NCBI GenBank assembly: GCA_021796055.1
Contig: JAJYOS010000424.1
Coordinates: 1-6,088, forward strand
Source of the DNA: Bacteroidota bacterium
GTDB lineage: Bacteria > Bacteroidota > Kryptoniia > Kryptoniales > JAKASW01
Direction of reading: 5' to 3'
Length of the DNA: 6,088 nucleotides
The position numbers and the translations under genes are program-made. The notes under the pieces were generated by a model. The model was not told the DNA's origin, ran no database searches, and saw nothing but the letters and a program-made list of their open reading frames with translations. Positions 1-6,088 of this stretch are shown here, piece by piece. The stretch's first letter is position 1. The number at the start of each line of letters is the position of its first letter.

Positions 1-1
1 G

Positions 2-907
2 AAGATTATCCGGTTGATGAGAGAGGATGGCAGCGACCTGGTTTCACCGCAATGTTCAGTCGGCGAGGCAAAATTCAATCTGACTAAGGAACACTACAAG
101 GAGATCGTCACCCGCGCCAAAGAATACATTGTCGAAGGGGATATTTTTCAGGTGGTTCTTTCCCAGCGGGCCGAGTTTACCTTGAAGGGAGATCCTTTTC
201 TTTTATACAGAGGTGTCCGTGCTCTGAACCCGTCCCCGTACATGTTCTATCTTGAGTTTGGATTGGAAAGCGACAGGCTCGCGGTAATCGGCTCCTCGCC
301 CGAAATGTTCGTCAGAAAACAGGGGAAGAAGATCGAAATGCGCCCGATTGCCGGTACGAGCCCCCGCGGCACGACTCCGGAGGAGGATGAACGCTTCACG
401 CGCCAGCTCCTGACTGATGAGAAGGAGAAAGCAGAGCATGTGATGCTCGTCGACCTCGGTCGTAATGATATCGGGCGCGTGGCATCCACAGGCAGCGTTC
501 ATGTGGAGAATTTCATGCACGTCGAAAAATTTTCGCACGTGATGCACATAGTCTCAGACGTCATCGGAAACACCGATGCGGGGAAAGACGCGGTTGAGAC
601 GCTTGCCGCTTGTTTTCCCGCCGGTACGCTTAGCGGAGCCCCGAAAGTGCGCGCCATGGAGATTATATCAGAACTGGAGGAGACACCCAGGAAGATATAT
701 GGCGGCACGGTCGGCTACATCGATTTCAACAATAACATGGATACTTGCATCGCCATACGCACGTTCGTAGTGCAGGGTGATACCGCTTACCTGCAGGCGG
801 GCGCGGGCATCGTCTACGACTCCGACCCCGACCGCGAATACGACGAGTCGATCAACAAGATGAAGGCGAACCTCGAGGCTCTCAAACTCCTCGGCGAATT
901 TAAATGA
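2..907 (+). CDS. trpE: Anthranilate synthase component I, C-terminal part (5' end outside window)
   Basis: Large subunit of anthranilate synthase, which converts chorismate to anthranilate in the first committed step of tryptophan synthesis, using ammonia delivered by TrpG. The frame is open from the first bases, so the 301 visible residues are the C-terminal part of a protein that is usually about 490-520 residues. This part is almost all chorismate-binding domain. Counting from the codon at position 2, visible family motifs are DIFQVVLSQR, SSPEMFVR, RPIAGTSPRG (114-123), LVDLGRNDIGR (149-159), GTLSGAPK (208-215), YGGTVGYIDF and QAGAGIVYDSDP. LGRNDIGR and PIAGT..RG favour TrpE over isochorismate synthases. 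PabB remains possible, but the adjacent trpG and the close match make TrpE more likely. The N-terminal region that carries the tryptophan feedback site lies outside the window. The stop overlaps the trpG start (ATGA, 904-907), which suggests translational coupling and matched subunit amounts. No frameshift or missing key motif is seen. Confidence 0.96.
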   Translation, partial: KIIRLMREDGSDLVSPQCSVGEAKFNLTKEHYKEIVTRAKEYIVEGDIFQVVLSQRAEFTLKGDPFLLYRGVRALNPSPYMFYLEFGLESDRLAVIGSSPEMFVRKQGKKIEMRPIAGTSPRGTTPEEDERFTRQLLTDEKEKAEHVMLVDLGRNDIGRVASTGSVHVENFMHVEKFSHVMHIVSDVIGNTDAGKDAVETLAACFPAGTLSGAPKVRAMEIISELEETPRKIYGGTVGYIDFNNNMDTCIAIRTFVVQGDTAYLQAGAGIVYDSDPDREYDESINKMKANLEALKLLGEFK

Positions 908-1473
908 TACTTCTAATCGACAATTACGATTCGTTCACGTACAACCTTTACCAGTATCTCTCCGAGATGGGCGCTGATGTTCAGGTCGTGCGAAATGATA
1001 AGATTAGTATCGATGAAATTCGCGCTCGTAGACCTGACGCAATCGTTATCTCACCCGGTCCCAAGACGCCGAGCGAAGCTGGCATCTCAGAGCCCCTCAT
1101 AAGGGAATTTCACAAAACTGTTCCGATACTCGGCGTCTGCCTCGGACACCAGGCAATCGGAGAGGTGTTCGGCGGCGCGGTTGTCAAGGCCCCTGTGCCG
1201 ATGCACGGTAAGATTTCACAGATTATTCACAACGGGAGATCGATTTTCGCTTCCCTCCCGATTCCTTTCCCCGCGACGAGGTACCATTCGCTGGTGGTTT
1301 CCAAAGAAACTCTTCCGGATGAATTGGAGATCATTGCGTGGACTGAAGACAATCTTGTAATGGGATTGAAGCACAGAGACTATCCTACCGTGGGAGTCCA
1401 ATTCCATCCCGAGTCGATAATGACAGAATACGGAAAGACGCTTCTGCAGAATTTTATTAATGGAAGAATCTGA
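904..1473 (+). CDS. trpG: Anthranilate synthase component II (glutamine amidotransferase)
   Basis: Class I glutamine amidotransferase subunit that hydrolyses glutamine and channels ammonia to TrpE in the cytoplasm. The 189-residue length is normal for stand-alone TrpG/PabA. The N-terminus MILLIDNYDSFTYNL is the family signature. The oxyanion segment is SPGPKTPSEAG (about 50-60). The nucleophile is Cys79 in GVCLGHQ, and the other triad members are His168 and Glu170 in QFHPES. All catalytic residues are present. The ATG at 904 overlaps the trpE stop. There is no clear Shine-Dalgarno upstream, which fits coupled translation. TrpG and PabA are very similar, and in some bacteria one protein serves both tryptophan and folate synthesis. 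A double role cannot be excluded here. The next gene begins only two bases after the stop, and trpD does not follow directly. Confidence 0.96.
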   Translation: MILLIDNYDSFTYNLYQYLSEMGADVQVVRNDKISIDEIRARRPDAIVISPGPKTPSEAGISEPLIREFHKTVPILGVCLGHQAIGEVFGGAVVKAPVPMHGKISQIIHNGRSIFASLPIPFPATRYHSLVVSKETLPDELEIIAWTEDNLVMGLKHRDYPTVGVQFHPESIMTEYGKTLLQNFINGRI

Positions 1474-1475
1474 TT

Positions 1476-2180
1476 ATGAGTACCATTATCAACCATTCCA
1501 GCAACAACGACCGCTTGGCCACGATTGAGGCGCGACAGCACGACATCTGGCGTATTTTTAAGATTATGTCGGAATTTGTCGACGGCTTCGATCTGCTCAG
1601 CAGGGCAGCGCCTGCGGTATCGATTTTCGGATCGGCGAGGATGAAACCCGGCACAAAATATTACGAGCTTACCAGGCAAGTCGCTTTTGAGCTGGCGAAG
1701 ACGGGGTACGCGATCGTCAGCGGGGGAGGAGGCGGATTGATGGAAGCCGCAAACCGAGGGGCAAAAGAAGGAGGCGGGGAATCGATCGGGTTGAATATCG
1801 AACTTGCCTTTGAGCAGAGGCCAAACGAATACATTGACCCGGATAAGCTTATGACGTTCCAGCATTTCTTCGTCCGAAAGGTGATGTTTGTGAAGTACGC
1901 CCAGGGATTTATAGTTATGCCCGGTGGGTATGGAACCGTCGACGAGTTTTCGGAAGCGATAACCCTGATCCAGACTAAGAAGACAAAGAAGTTTCCCGTA
2001 ATTCTCATGGGAAGCAGTTACTGGGCGAAGATGCTGTCCTGGATGAGAGAGACAGCGCTTGCTGAAGGATGTATAGCCGAGGAGGACTTAGACATCTTTA
2101 ACGTATGCGACGAGCCCGCAGAAGCGGTGCAGATAATAAAGGATTTCGGTATAAGACATGGCTATGTCACGAATTTCTAA
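1476..2180 (+). CDS. LOG family (TIGR00730-type) Rossmann-fold protein, probable nucleoside 5'-monophosphate phosphoribohydrolase
   Basis: A 234-residue cytoplasmic protein of the LOG family, formerly misnamed lysine decarboxylase. Characterised members release the base from nucleoside or cytokinin riboside 5'-monophosphates. Visible elements are a nucleotide-binding strand FGSARM (51-56), the glycine-rich loop GGGGGLMEAANRGA (from 83), FFVRK with Arg134, and the family hallmark PGGYGTVDE (149-157) with Glu157. Arginine and glutamate at these places are the residues expected for catalysis and phosphate binding, so the enzyme looks intact. About 45 residues precede the Rossmann core, so it is longer than the roughly 190-residue plant-type LOGs. 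The ATG at 1476 is supported by GGAAGA at 1462-1467, eight bases upstream. The gene sits two bases after trpG and overlaps the transglycosylase gene by 23 bp, so it is probably in the same transcript. The natural substrate cannot be read from sequence. Housekeeping nucleotide turnover is more likely than cytokinin synthesis. Confidence 0.9.
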   Translation: MSTIINHSSNNDRLATIEARQHDIWRIFKIMSEFVDGFDLLSRAAPAVSIFGSARMKPGTKYYELTRQVAFELAKTGYAIVSGGGGGLMEAANRGAKEGGGESIGLNIELAFEQRPNEYIDPDKLMTFQHFFVRKVMFVKYAQGFIVMPGGYGTVDEFSEAITLIQTKKTKKFPVILMGSSYWAKMLSWMRETALAEGCIAEEDLDIFNVCDEPAEAVQIIKDFGIRHGYVTNF

Positions 2181-3306
2181 GCGACTTCTCGTAGTCGCGT
2201 TACCCCTCGCGATTCTGCTGGCCGCCGGTCTTACACTGATCGCCAGAGAAATTCGCTTCGGTCAGTGGGACCCGGGGAAGAGTTCACTTACCCCCGACGT
2301 TAGTCGATTATCAACCTATCGCGTTCCCGATTCACTCGGTTTCTGCGGAGAGGGGATGCCGCTGGAGGTTCCGGATGTGCGCGAAAGAATGGAGCAGGCT
2401 TTCTATATCGAACTCTCAGACGCGCAAGTCATTCTTGATCTAAAGAGGAGCACGAAGTATTTCCCTTACATTCAAGCGAAACTTCGCGAAATGAATCTCC
2501 CCGAGGACCTGAAATATCTGCCGGTTGCGGAAAGCGCTCTCAGGAATCTTGTCTCAAGCAGAGGGGCTGCCGGCATATGGCAGTTTACCGATGACACCGC
2601 CCGACGTTACGGCTTGCGTGTCAATTATTATGTGGATGAACGTTATAATTTCCGTAAGGCCACTGATGCCGCGTTGAATTACCTCAACGATCTCCACTCA
2701 GAATTCGGGAGCTGGACCCTTGCTGTTGCTGCCTATAACATGGGGAAGAGCGGCATCGAGCGGACAGTAAACTACCAGATGTCCAAGAATTACTACAACC
2801 TGCAACTGAATGATGAAACATCGAGGTTCGTTTTCAGGATTGTCGCTTTGAAACAGATAATGTCTCACTACAAAATGTACGGCTTCGAGCTGGCCAGGAA
2901 TGATTTCTACCAGGCACCTGAAGTCAGGAGCGTCGAGGTCAGACAGATCAATGACCTGTCCGTCTGGGCGCGACAGCAGGGAACAAGTTACAGAGACGTC
3001 AAGTACCTGAATCCGTGGCTGAAGGAAAGGTCGCTTCCTGCAGGCAGATGGAGCTTGGATCTCCCACAAATGTCCCAGCCTGTCATGTTCACCTCTGCGA
3101 CGCCCGCCATTACGGATTCCGATTCATCTTCGCAGGCGAATCTGAATTACGTCGTCAGACCGGGAGATTCGCTCACCAGGATTGCTGATATTTATGGGGT
3201 CAGCGTAAGGGATTTGCGCGATTGGAACGGCTTGCGGCAGGATGAATATCTAAGAACTGGACAGAGATTGACAATTTATTCAAAAGCCCAGAACTCTCTC
3301 CGCTGA
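2158..3306 (+). CDS. Membrane-anchored lytic transglycosylase with SLT and LysM domains (MltD-like)
   Basis: Peptidoglycan lytic transglycosylase of 382 residues, acting in the periplasm. The basic N-terminus is followed by a hydrophobic segment at about residues 10-28 (from LLVVALPLAILL), which serves as a signal anchor or signal peptide. There is no lipobox cysteine, unlike E. coli MltD. The SLT domain spans about 110-230. It has the catalytic Glu125 in AESALR, AAGIWQF (137-143), the DERYNF..AT.AALNYL stretch (160-176) and AVAAYNMG (189-196), where Met replaces the more usual Ala of AYNAG. One LysM domain lies at about 330-374 (YVVRPGDSLTRIADIYGVS, ending GQRLTIY) and should bind glycan chains. 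It is shorter than E. coli MltD (about 450 residues, with more LysM repeats). The start lies inside the LOG gene. A second ATG at 2164 would shorten the protein by two residues. AAAGGA at 2138-2143 is rather far upstream, so coupled re-initiation is likely. The gene ends at TGA 3304-3306 with no obvious terminator after it. Confidence 0.93.
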   Translation: MAMSRISKRLLVVALPLAILLAAGLTLIAREIRFGQWDPGKSSLTPDVSRLSTYRVPDSLGFCGEGMPLEVPDVRERMEQAFYIELSDAQVILDLKRSTKYFPYIQAKLREMNLPEDLKYLPVAESALRNLVSSRGAAGIWQFTDDTARRYGLRVNYYVDERYNFRKATDAALNYLNDLHSEFGSWTLAVAAYNMGKSGIERTVNYQMSKNYYNLQLNDETSRFVFRIVALKQIMSHYKMYGFELARNDFYQAPEVRSVEVRQINDLSVWARQQGTSYRDVKYLNPWLKERSLPAGRWSLDLPQMSQPVMFTSATPAITDSDSSSQANLNYVVRPGDSLTRIADIYGVSVRDLRDWNGLRQDEYLRTGQRLTIYSKAQNSLR

Positions 3307-3457
3307 GATCCGTCTAAGTCGGTAACTCATATTAAAACGAGCCTGGATGGAAAAACGTTTATCATTTGGTTCAGAATCCGCCATTCCCTTCAAACCAAAA
3401 ATACGTGTCCATTCAGCGCGGGCTGCTAAACCGATGAGATCTCTGGAGATAACAGAC
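3307..3457. other. Intergenic stretch or poorly supported N-terminal extension of the DUF123 gene
   Basis: These 151 bases lie between the transglycosylase stop and the preferred GTG of the DUF123 gene. The DUF123 frame is open through much of it, with ATG codons at 3347 and 3434, but neither has a recognisable ribosome binding site. The peptide it would encode (MEKRLSFGSESAIPF...) resembles nothing I know. I find no hairpin followed by a T run, no good pair of -35/-10 elements and no RNA gene. The role is unresolved: leader of the downstream gene, or part of its coding sequence. Confidence 0.4.
3445..3448 (+). promoter_or_regulatory. Ribosome binding site that favours the GTG start at 3458
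   Basis: GGAG lies nine bases upstream of an in-frame GTG at 3458. The upstream in-frame ATGs at 3347 and 3434 have no comparable site. This start leaves about 15 residues before the first conserved strand, as expected for a compact DUF123 protein. Confidence 0.5.
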
Positions 3458-3865
3458 GTGAAGGCGTTTCCATCCTTGACCAAACCGGACAACGTATACA
3501 TAAGCTACCAGCTGTATTTTCAACTCAAATTGCAGAAGAGTGTGCGCGTGGGAAAAACTGGCAGATACATTTTTCCGGCAGGCAGTTATGTGTACACTGG
3601 GAGCGCTATAAGGAATATAAGGAAGAGGGTTATCCGTCACATTTCAGGCCGGAAGAAATTGCATTGGCATATCGATTACCTTCTTTCGACACCGGGAGTG
3701 CATCTATCTAAGATAGTTTTGTCGGAGATGAGAGAGTGTGAATTGAACAGCCGGACACGCGGAGTAATCGCGGTGCCGGGATTCGGTGCCACTGACTGCG
3801 TCGCCGGATGCGGGAGCCATCTGAAGTATGTCAATGAGATAAAGAATAAGCGTCGGCCGAAATAG
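3458..3865 (+). CDS. DUF123 (COG1833) GIY-YIG-like small protein, possible nuclease
   Basis: A 135-residue protein (from GTG 3458) that matches the DUF123/COG1833 pattern. It has VGKTGRYIFPAGSYVYTGSA (31-50), then RVIRH (57-61), HWHIDYLL (69-76), CEL (94-96) and GFGATDC...CGSHL (108-122). This family is placed in the GIY-YIG-like endonuclease superfamily (Uri-type) and is sometimes fused to endonuclease III. No function is established that I know of. YVYTGSA would correspond to the YIG strand, and Glu95 is a candidate metal-binding acidic residue, but both are inference. Cys94, Cys114, Cys118 and His121 could bind metal. There is no signal peptide, so it is probably cytoplasmic. The start is uncertain: ATG 3347 would give 172 residues with an unfamiliar, basic N-terminal stretch, and ATG 3434 would give 143. 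I chose the GTG for its GGAG site and because conserved sequence begins only after it. The family is common in archaea, so transfer is possible but not shown. Confidence 0.83.
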   Translation: MKAFPSLTKPDNVYISYQLYFQLKLQKSVRVGKTGRYIFPAGSYVYTGSAIRNIRKRVIRHISGRKKLHWHIDYLLSTPGVHLSKIVLSEMRECELNSRTRGVIAVPGFGATDCVAGCGSHLKYVNEIKNKRRPK

Positions 3866-3895
3866 AATGCCATATCCGTTCGGCTAAGTTGACGC
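3850..3895 (+). other. Interrupted inverted repeat spanning the DUF123 stop codon
   Basis: GCGTC (3850-3854) pairs with GACGC (3891-3895), and GGCCGAA (3855-3861) pairs with TTCGGCT (3879-3885), with one G-T pair. Together they form a 12-bp stem broken by a five-base bulge on the 3' side, with a 17-base loop. It covers the DUF123 stop (TAG 3863-3865) and ends about 18 bases before the ribosome binding site of the next gene. No T run follows, so it is not a standard intrinsic terminator. It could be an RNA-processing or attenuation element, or chance. Confidence 0.35.
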
Positions 3896-3913
3896 AATCC
3901 TTAAACACAAAAT

Positions 3914-3920
3914 GGAGGAG
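3914..3920 (+). promoter_or_regulatory. Strong Shine-Dalgarno site of the propeller protein gene
   Basis: GGAGGAG is an almost full anti-16S match, six bases before ATG 3927. It fixes the start of the large secreted protein gene and is the strongest ribosome binding site in the window, suggesting efficient translation. Confidence 0.85.
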
Positions 3921-3926
3921 AACCAA

Positions 3927-6088
3927 ATGCCAATAAGGAAGAGAAGCCTTGCTTTGAAAGGGATTGTGGGCACTATGATGATATGCCTTCTTCCCCTTCT
4001 TGCGGCGGCAAAGACTGATACCTCCGATGTTATGCACAACATAAAGTTCAGGAACATCGGGCCTGCCGCTGCAGGTGGAAGGGTCAGCGCGGTTGCCGGA
4101 ATTCCCGGTCAACCAAACATCTATTACGTGGGCGCAGCCGGAGGCGGAGTGTTTAAGACCGTCGACGGTGGAATATCCTGGAAGCAGGTATTCTCGCATG
4201 AGGCCACTTCTTCCATCGGGGCGATTGCATTAGCGCCGTCGAATCCGAATTTCGTCTGGGTCGGAACCGGCGAAGCGAATCTCCGCAACGACATTATCAC
4301 CGGCAAAGGGGTTTATTTCTCGCCCGACGCCGGCAAGTCCTGGCAGTTCATGGGACTCAAGGATGTCGGACAGATCTCGCACATAGTCGTTAATCCTTCG
4401 GATCCCAACAATGTGTTCGTCGCGGCCATCGGTCACGCCTGGGCACCTAACACTGACCGCGGCGTATTCCGGACAACCGATGGTGGAAAGACTTGGGACA
4501 GGGTCCTTTTTATTAATGATACGACCGGCGCTTCATCCCTTGTGATGGACCCCGGCAATCCAAAGGTCCTGTTTGCCGGAATGTGGCAAGTTCTCAGACA
4601 CCCCTGGGCGCTCGCGGACGGCGGCGACGGGAGCGGCATTTACCGGTCGACCGACGGCGGAACGACATGGAAGAAACTTACCGATGGCTTGCCGGCCGGT
4701 CCGCTGGGCAGGATAGCCATCGCAGCTGCTCCCAGCAACCCAGACCATATCTACGCACTCGTGGAGTCGAAAACAGGTCTGCTGTACGATTCGAGAGACC
4801 TAGGAGATCACTGGCATTTCGTGAGCAATAATCATGAGTTGGATGTCCGCCCGTTCTACTTCTCGAATTTTGTAGTCTCTCCGGATAATGAGAACAAGCT
4901 ATTCTTCCTGTCATTTCTGATAACCGAATCGACGGACGGCGGCAAGACGGTGAAGAGCGTGAACGGGGAAGTCCACGTCGACCACCATGCCATTTGGATC
5001 GACCCCCAGAATGCGAACCGGATAATCATTGGGAATGACGGCGGCACATTCCTTTCGGTCGACGGTGCAAAGACTTGGAGATTCCTTAACAACCTGCCGA
5101 TTGAGCAGTTTTACCAGGTGGCGGTCGACAGCAGTAAGCCGTTTAATCTCGGAGGAGGACTGCAGGATAACAACGGCTGGTATGGCATCTCTTCGAATCT
5201 CAACGGCAGAGGAGTCACCGGGGAGAACTGGTTCACTGTTGCCGGTGGCGACGGTCAGTATGTCGTGCCTGCTCCCAGCGATCCCAACATAGTGTACGCA
5301 GAATCGCAGGACGCCTACCTAAAAAGGTTGGATTTGAAGACTGGCCTGTCGCGATTTATCCGTCCATATCTCTACGACTCGCCGGACATGCCGCCGTCCG
5401 AATTGAAGTACAGATTCAATTGGACTACGCCGATAGCGGTTTCAAGCACTGACGCCAACGAAGTATTCCTGGGCGGCAACGTGGTGTTCAAAACTATAGA
5501 TGGTGGATTGCACTGGACTGTGATCAGCCCGGACCTCACGCGTGATGATAAATCCAAGCAGCGTCCAAGCGGCGGAAATATCAACCTCGATATCAGCGGC
5601 GCTGAGAATTACGATACGATTCTTTCGATCGGAATTTCGCCTCTGGACTCTAACGTTATGTGGGTTGGCACCGATGACGGCCTGGTTCAGGTTACCAGGG
5701 ACGGAGGTCAACATTGGGAGAACGTCGCGAAGAACATAGCGCGTTTGCCTGAGTGGGGTCGCATCTATCAGGTCGCCCCTTCGCCATTCAATCCGGCATC
5801 ATGCTACATAGCCGTTGACCTCCACGAGCTCGATAATAACAAGCCATATGTCTTTAAGACTGAGGACTACGGAAAGACCTGGGTGTCGATCTCCAAGGGA
5901 TTTCCGGAGGAATATCCTGTACATGTGGTGCGTGAGGATCCAAACATGAAGGGATTCCTGGTAGCAGGCACCGATGCCGGCCTGTACTATTCCAGAGATG
6001 ACGGAAGTCAGTGGATGCCGCTGAAGAGTAATTTCCCGACTGCTTGCGTCTATGATTTGAAGTTCGAGAAGCAGACCCATGACCTCGT
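3927..6088 (+). CDS. Secreted Asp-box (BNR/VPS10-sortilin-type) beta-propeller protein, 3' end outside window
   Basis: An open frame from ATG 3927 to the right edge, with no stop in 720 codons. The N-terminus MPIRKRSLALKG is basic, followed by a hydrophobic run and AAA at 26-28. This is a good Sec signal peptide with likely cleavage near residue 28, so the product is exported. The rest carries about eleven Asp-box motifs (S/T-x-D-x-G-x-x-W) whose Asp lies at about residues 80, 134, 185, 243, 291, 337, 379, 525, 592, 647 and 691. Those at 291 and 337 are degenerate; the one at 337 has Val where Trp is expected. These mark beta-propeller blades of the BNR/sialidase-like and VPS10 type. Between them are VHVDHHAIW (350-357), GNDGG (369-373) and GLQDN (411-415), which I recognise from the large bacterial family often annotated as VPS10-domain, BNR-repeat or 'glycosyl hydrolase' proteins, usually about 1000 residues. 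No catalytic function is proven for this family, and the Asp-boxes are structural, not catalytic. A C-terminal secretion or anchoring domain, if any, would be outside the window. Confidence 0.92.
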   Translation, partial: MPIRKRSLALKGIVGTMMICLLPLLAAAKTDTSDVMHNIKFRNIGPAAAGGRVSAVAGIPGQPNIYYVGAAGGGVFKTVDGGISWKQVFSHEATSSIGAIALAPSNPNFVWVGTGEANLRNDIITGKGVYFSPDAGKSWQFMGLKDVGQISHIVVNPSDPNNVFVAAIGHAWAPNTDRGVFRTTDGGKTWDRVLFINDTTGASSLVMDPGNPKVLFAGMWQVLRHPWALADGGDGSGIYRSTDGGTTWKKLTDGLPAGPLGRIAIAAAPSNPDHIYALVESKTGLLYDSRDLGDHWHFVSNNHELDVRPFYFSNFVVSPDNENKLFFLSFLITESTDGGKTVKSVNGEVHVDHHAIWIDPQNANRIIIGNDGGTFLSVDGAKTWRFLNNLPIEQFYQVAVDSSKPFNLGGGLQDNNGWYGISSNLNGRGVTGENWFTVAGGDGQYVVPAPSDPNIVYAESQDAYLKRLDLKTGLSRFIRPYLYDSPDMPPSELKYRFNWTTPIAVSSTDANEVFLGGNVVFKTIDGGLHWTVISPDLTRDDKSKQRPSGGNINLDISGAENYDTILSIGISPLDSNVMWVGTDDGLVQVTRDGGQHWENVAKNIARLPEWGRIYQVAPSPFNPASCYIAVDLHELDNNKPYVFKTEDYGKTWVSISKGFPEEYPVHVVREDPNMKGFLVAGTDAGLYYSRDDGSQWMPLKSNFPTACVYDLKFEKQTHDL

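Noticed and set aside
1380..1865. Open frame of 161 codons on the minus strand
   Set aside because: It lies opposite trpG and the LOG gene, both of which have clear family motifs, and its translation shows no recognisable domain. It is a shadow of good coding sequence.
1476..2180. Lysine decarboxylase function for the LOG protein
   Set aside because: That name is a historical misannotation. PGGYGTVDE is the LOG/phosphoribohydrolase hallmark, and no pyridoxal-phosphate site is present.
2698..3069. Open frame of 123 codons on the minus strand
   Set aside because: It is opposite the SLT-LysM protein and has no motif or ribosome binding site of note.
3268..3296. TTGACA near the end of the transglycosylase gene as a -35 element
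   Set aside because: It lies within coding sequence for the LysM domain and lacks a -10 element at proper spacing.
3607..3624. Perfect tandem 9-bp repeat (TATAAGGAA twice) in the DUF123 gene
   Set aside because: It encodes Ile-Arg-Asn/Lys units in frame, and the distance from GSA to RVIRH looks normal for the family, so it is probably not a recent insertion.
3889..3915. Possible promoter beginning with TTGACG before the propeller gene
   Set aside because: No acceptable -10 hexamer occurs 15-19 bases downstream, and no Bacteroidota-type TAnnTTTG box is present.
3831..4199. Minus-strand open frame covering the DUF123-propeller gap
   Set aside because: It overlaps the ends of two well-supported genes and shows no family features, so it does not indicate a convergent gene.
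4583..5292. Short plus-strand open frames (4583-4831 and 5029-5292) that might be separate genes
   Set aside because: They are other frames inside the uninterrupted propeller protein, rich in Arg/Ser as expected for frame-shifted reading, with no domain.

Overview
The window is bacterial chromosomal DNA of roughly even base composition. It is densely packed on the + strand, with six coding regions. The organism cannot be fixed from this stretch alone. The mix is a classical trpE/trpG pair, a LOG-family protein, a membrane-anchored SLT+LysM lytic transglycosylase, and a large secreted Asp-box (BNR/VPS10-type) beta-propeller protein. This is most reminiscent of Gram-negative environmental lineages such as Bacteroidota/Ignavibacteriota, Gemmatimonadota or Acidobacteriota. 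That placement is inference from remembered family distribution, not a search result. Clear Shine-Dalgarno sequences precede some genes (GGAGGAG before the propeller gene).

Layout. Positions 2-907 hold the C-terminal catalytic part of anthranilate synthase component I (trpE), cut by the left edge. It overlaps trpG (904-1473) by ATGA. A LOG-family nucleotide-processing protein (1476-2180) follows after two bases and overlaps by 23 bp a lytic transglycosylase (2158-3306). These four genes look like one tight transcription unit, although trpD does not follow trpG as it does in many trp operons. A 151-bp stretch with no convincing gene or promoter leads to a small DUF123 (COG1833, GIY-YIG-like) protein, best read from a GTG at 3458 to 3865. 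A 61-bp gap carrying an interrupted inverted repeat and a strong ribosome binding site leads to a large exported protein. That protein starts at 3927 and stays open through the right edge, with 720 residues visible.

How the genes relate. TrpE and TrpG are the two subunits of anthranilate synthase (chorismate + glutamine to anthranilate). The LOG protein probably cleaves nucleoside monophosphates. The transglycosylase remodels peptidoglycan in the cell envelope. The DUF123 protein may act on nucleic acid. The propeller protein is exported and of unknown function. Apart from trpE/trpG there is no evidence that they form one pathway. I see no CRISPR array, tRNA, rRNA, insertion sequence or phage gene. 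The least understood parts are the DUF123 gene and the propeller protein. I do not see a convincing new multi-gene system.
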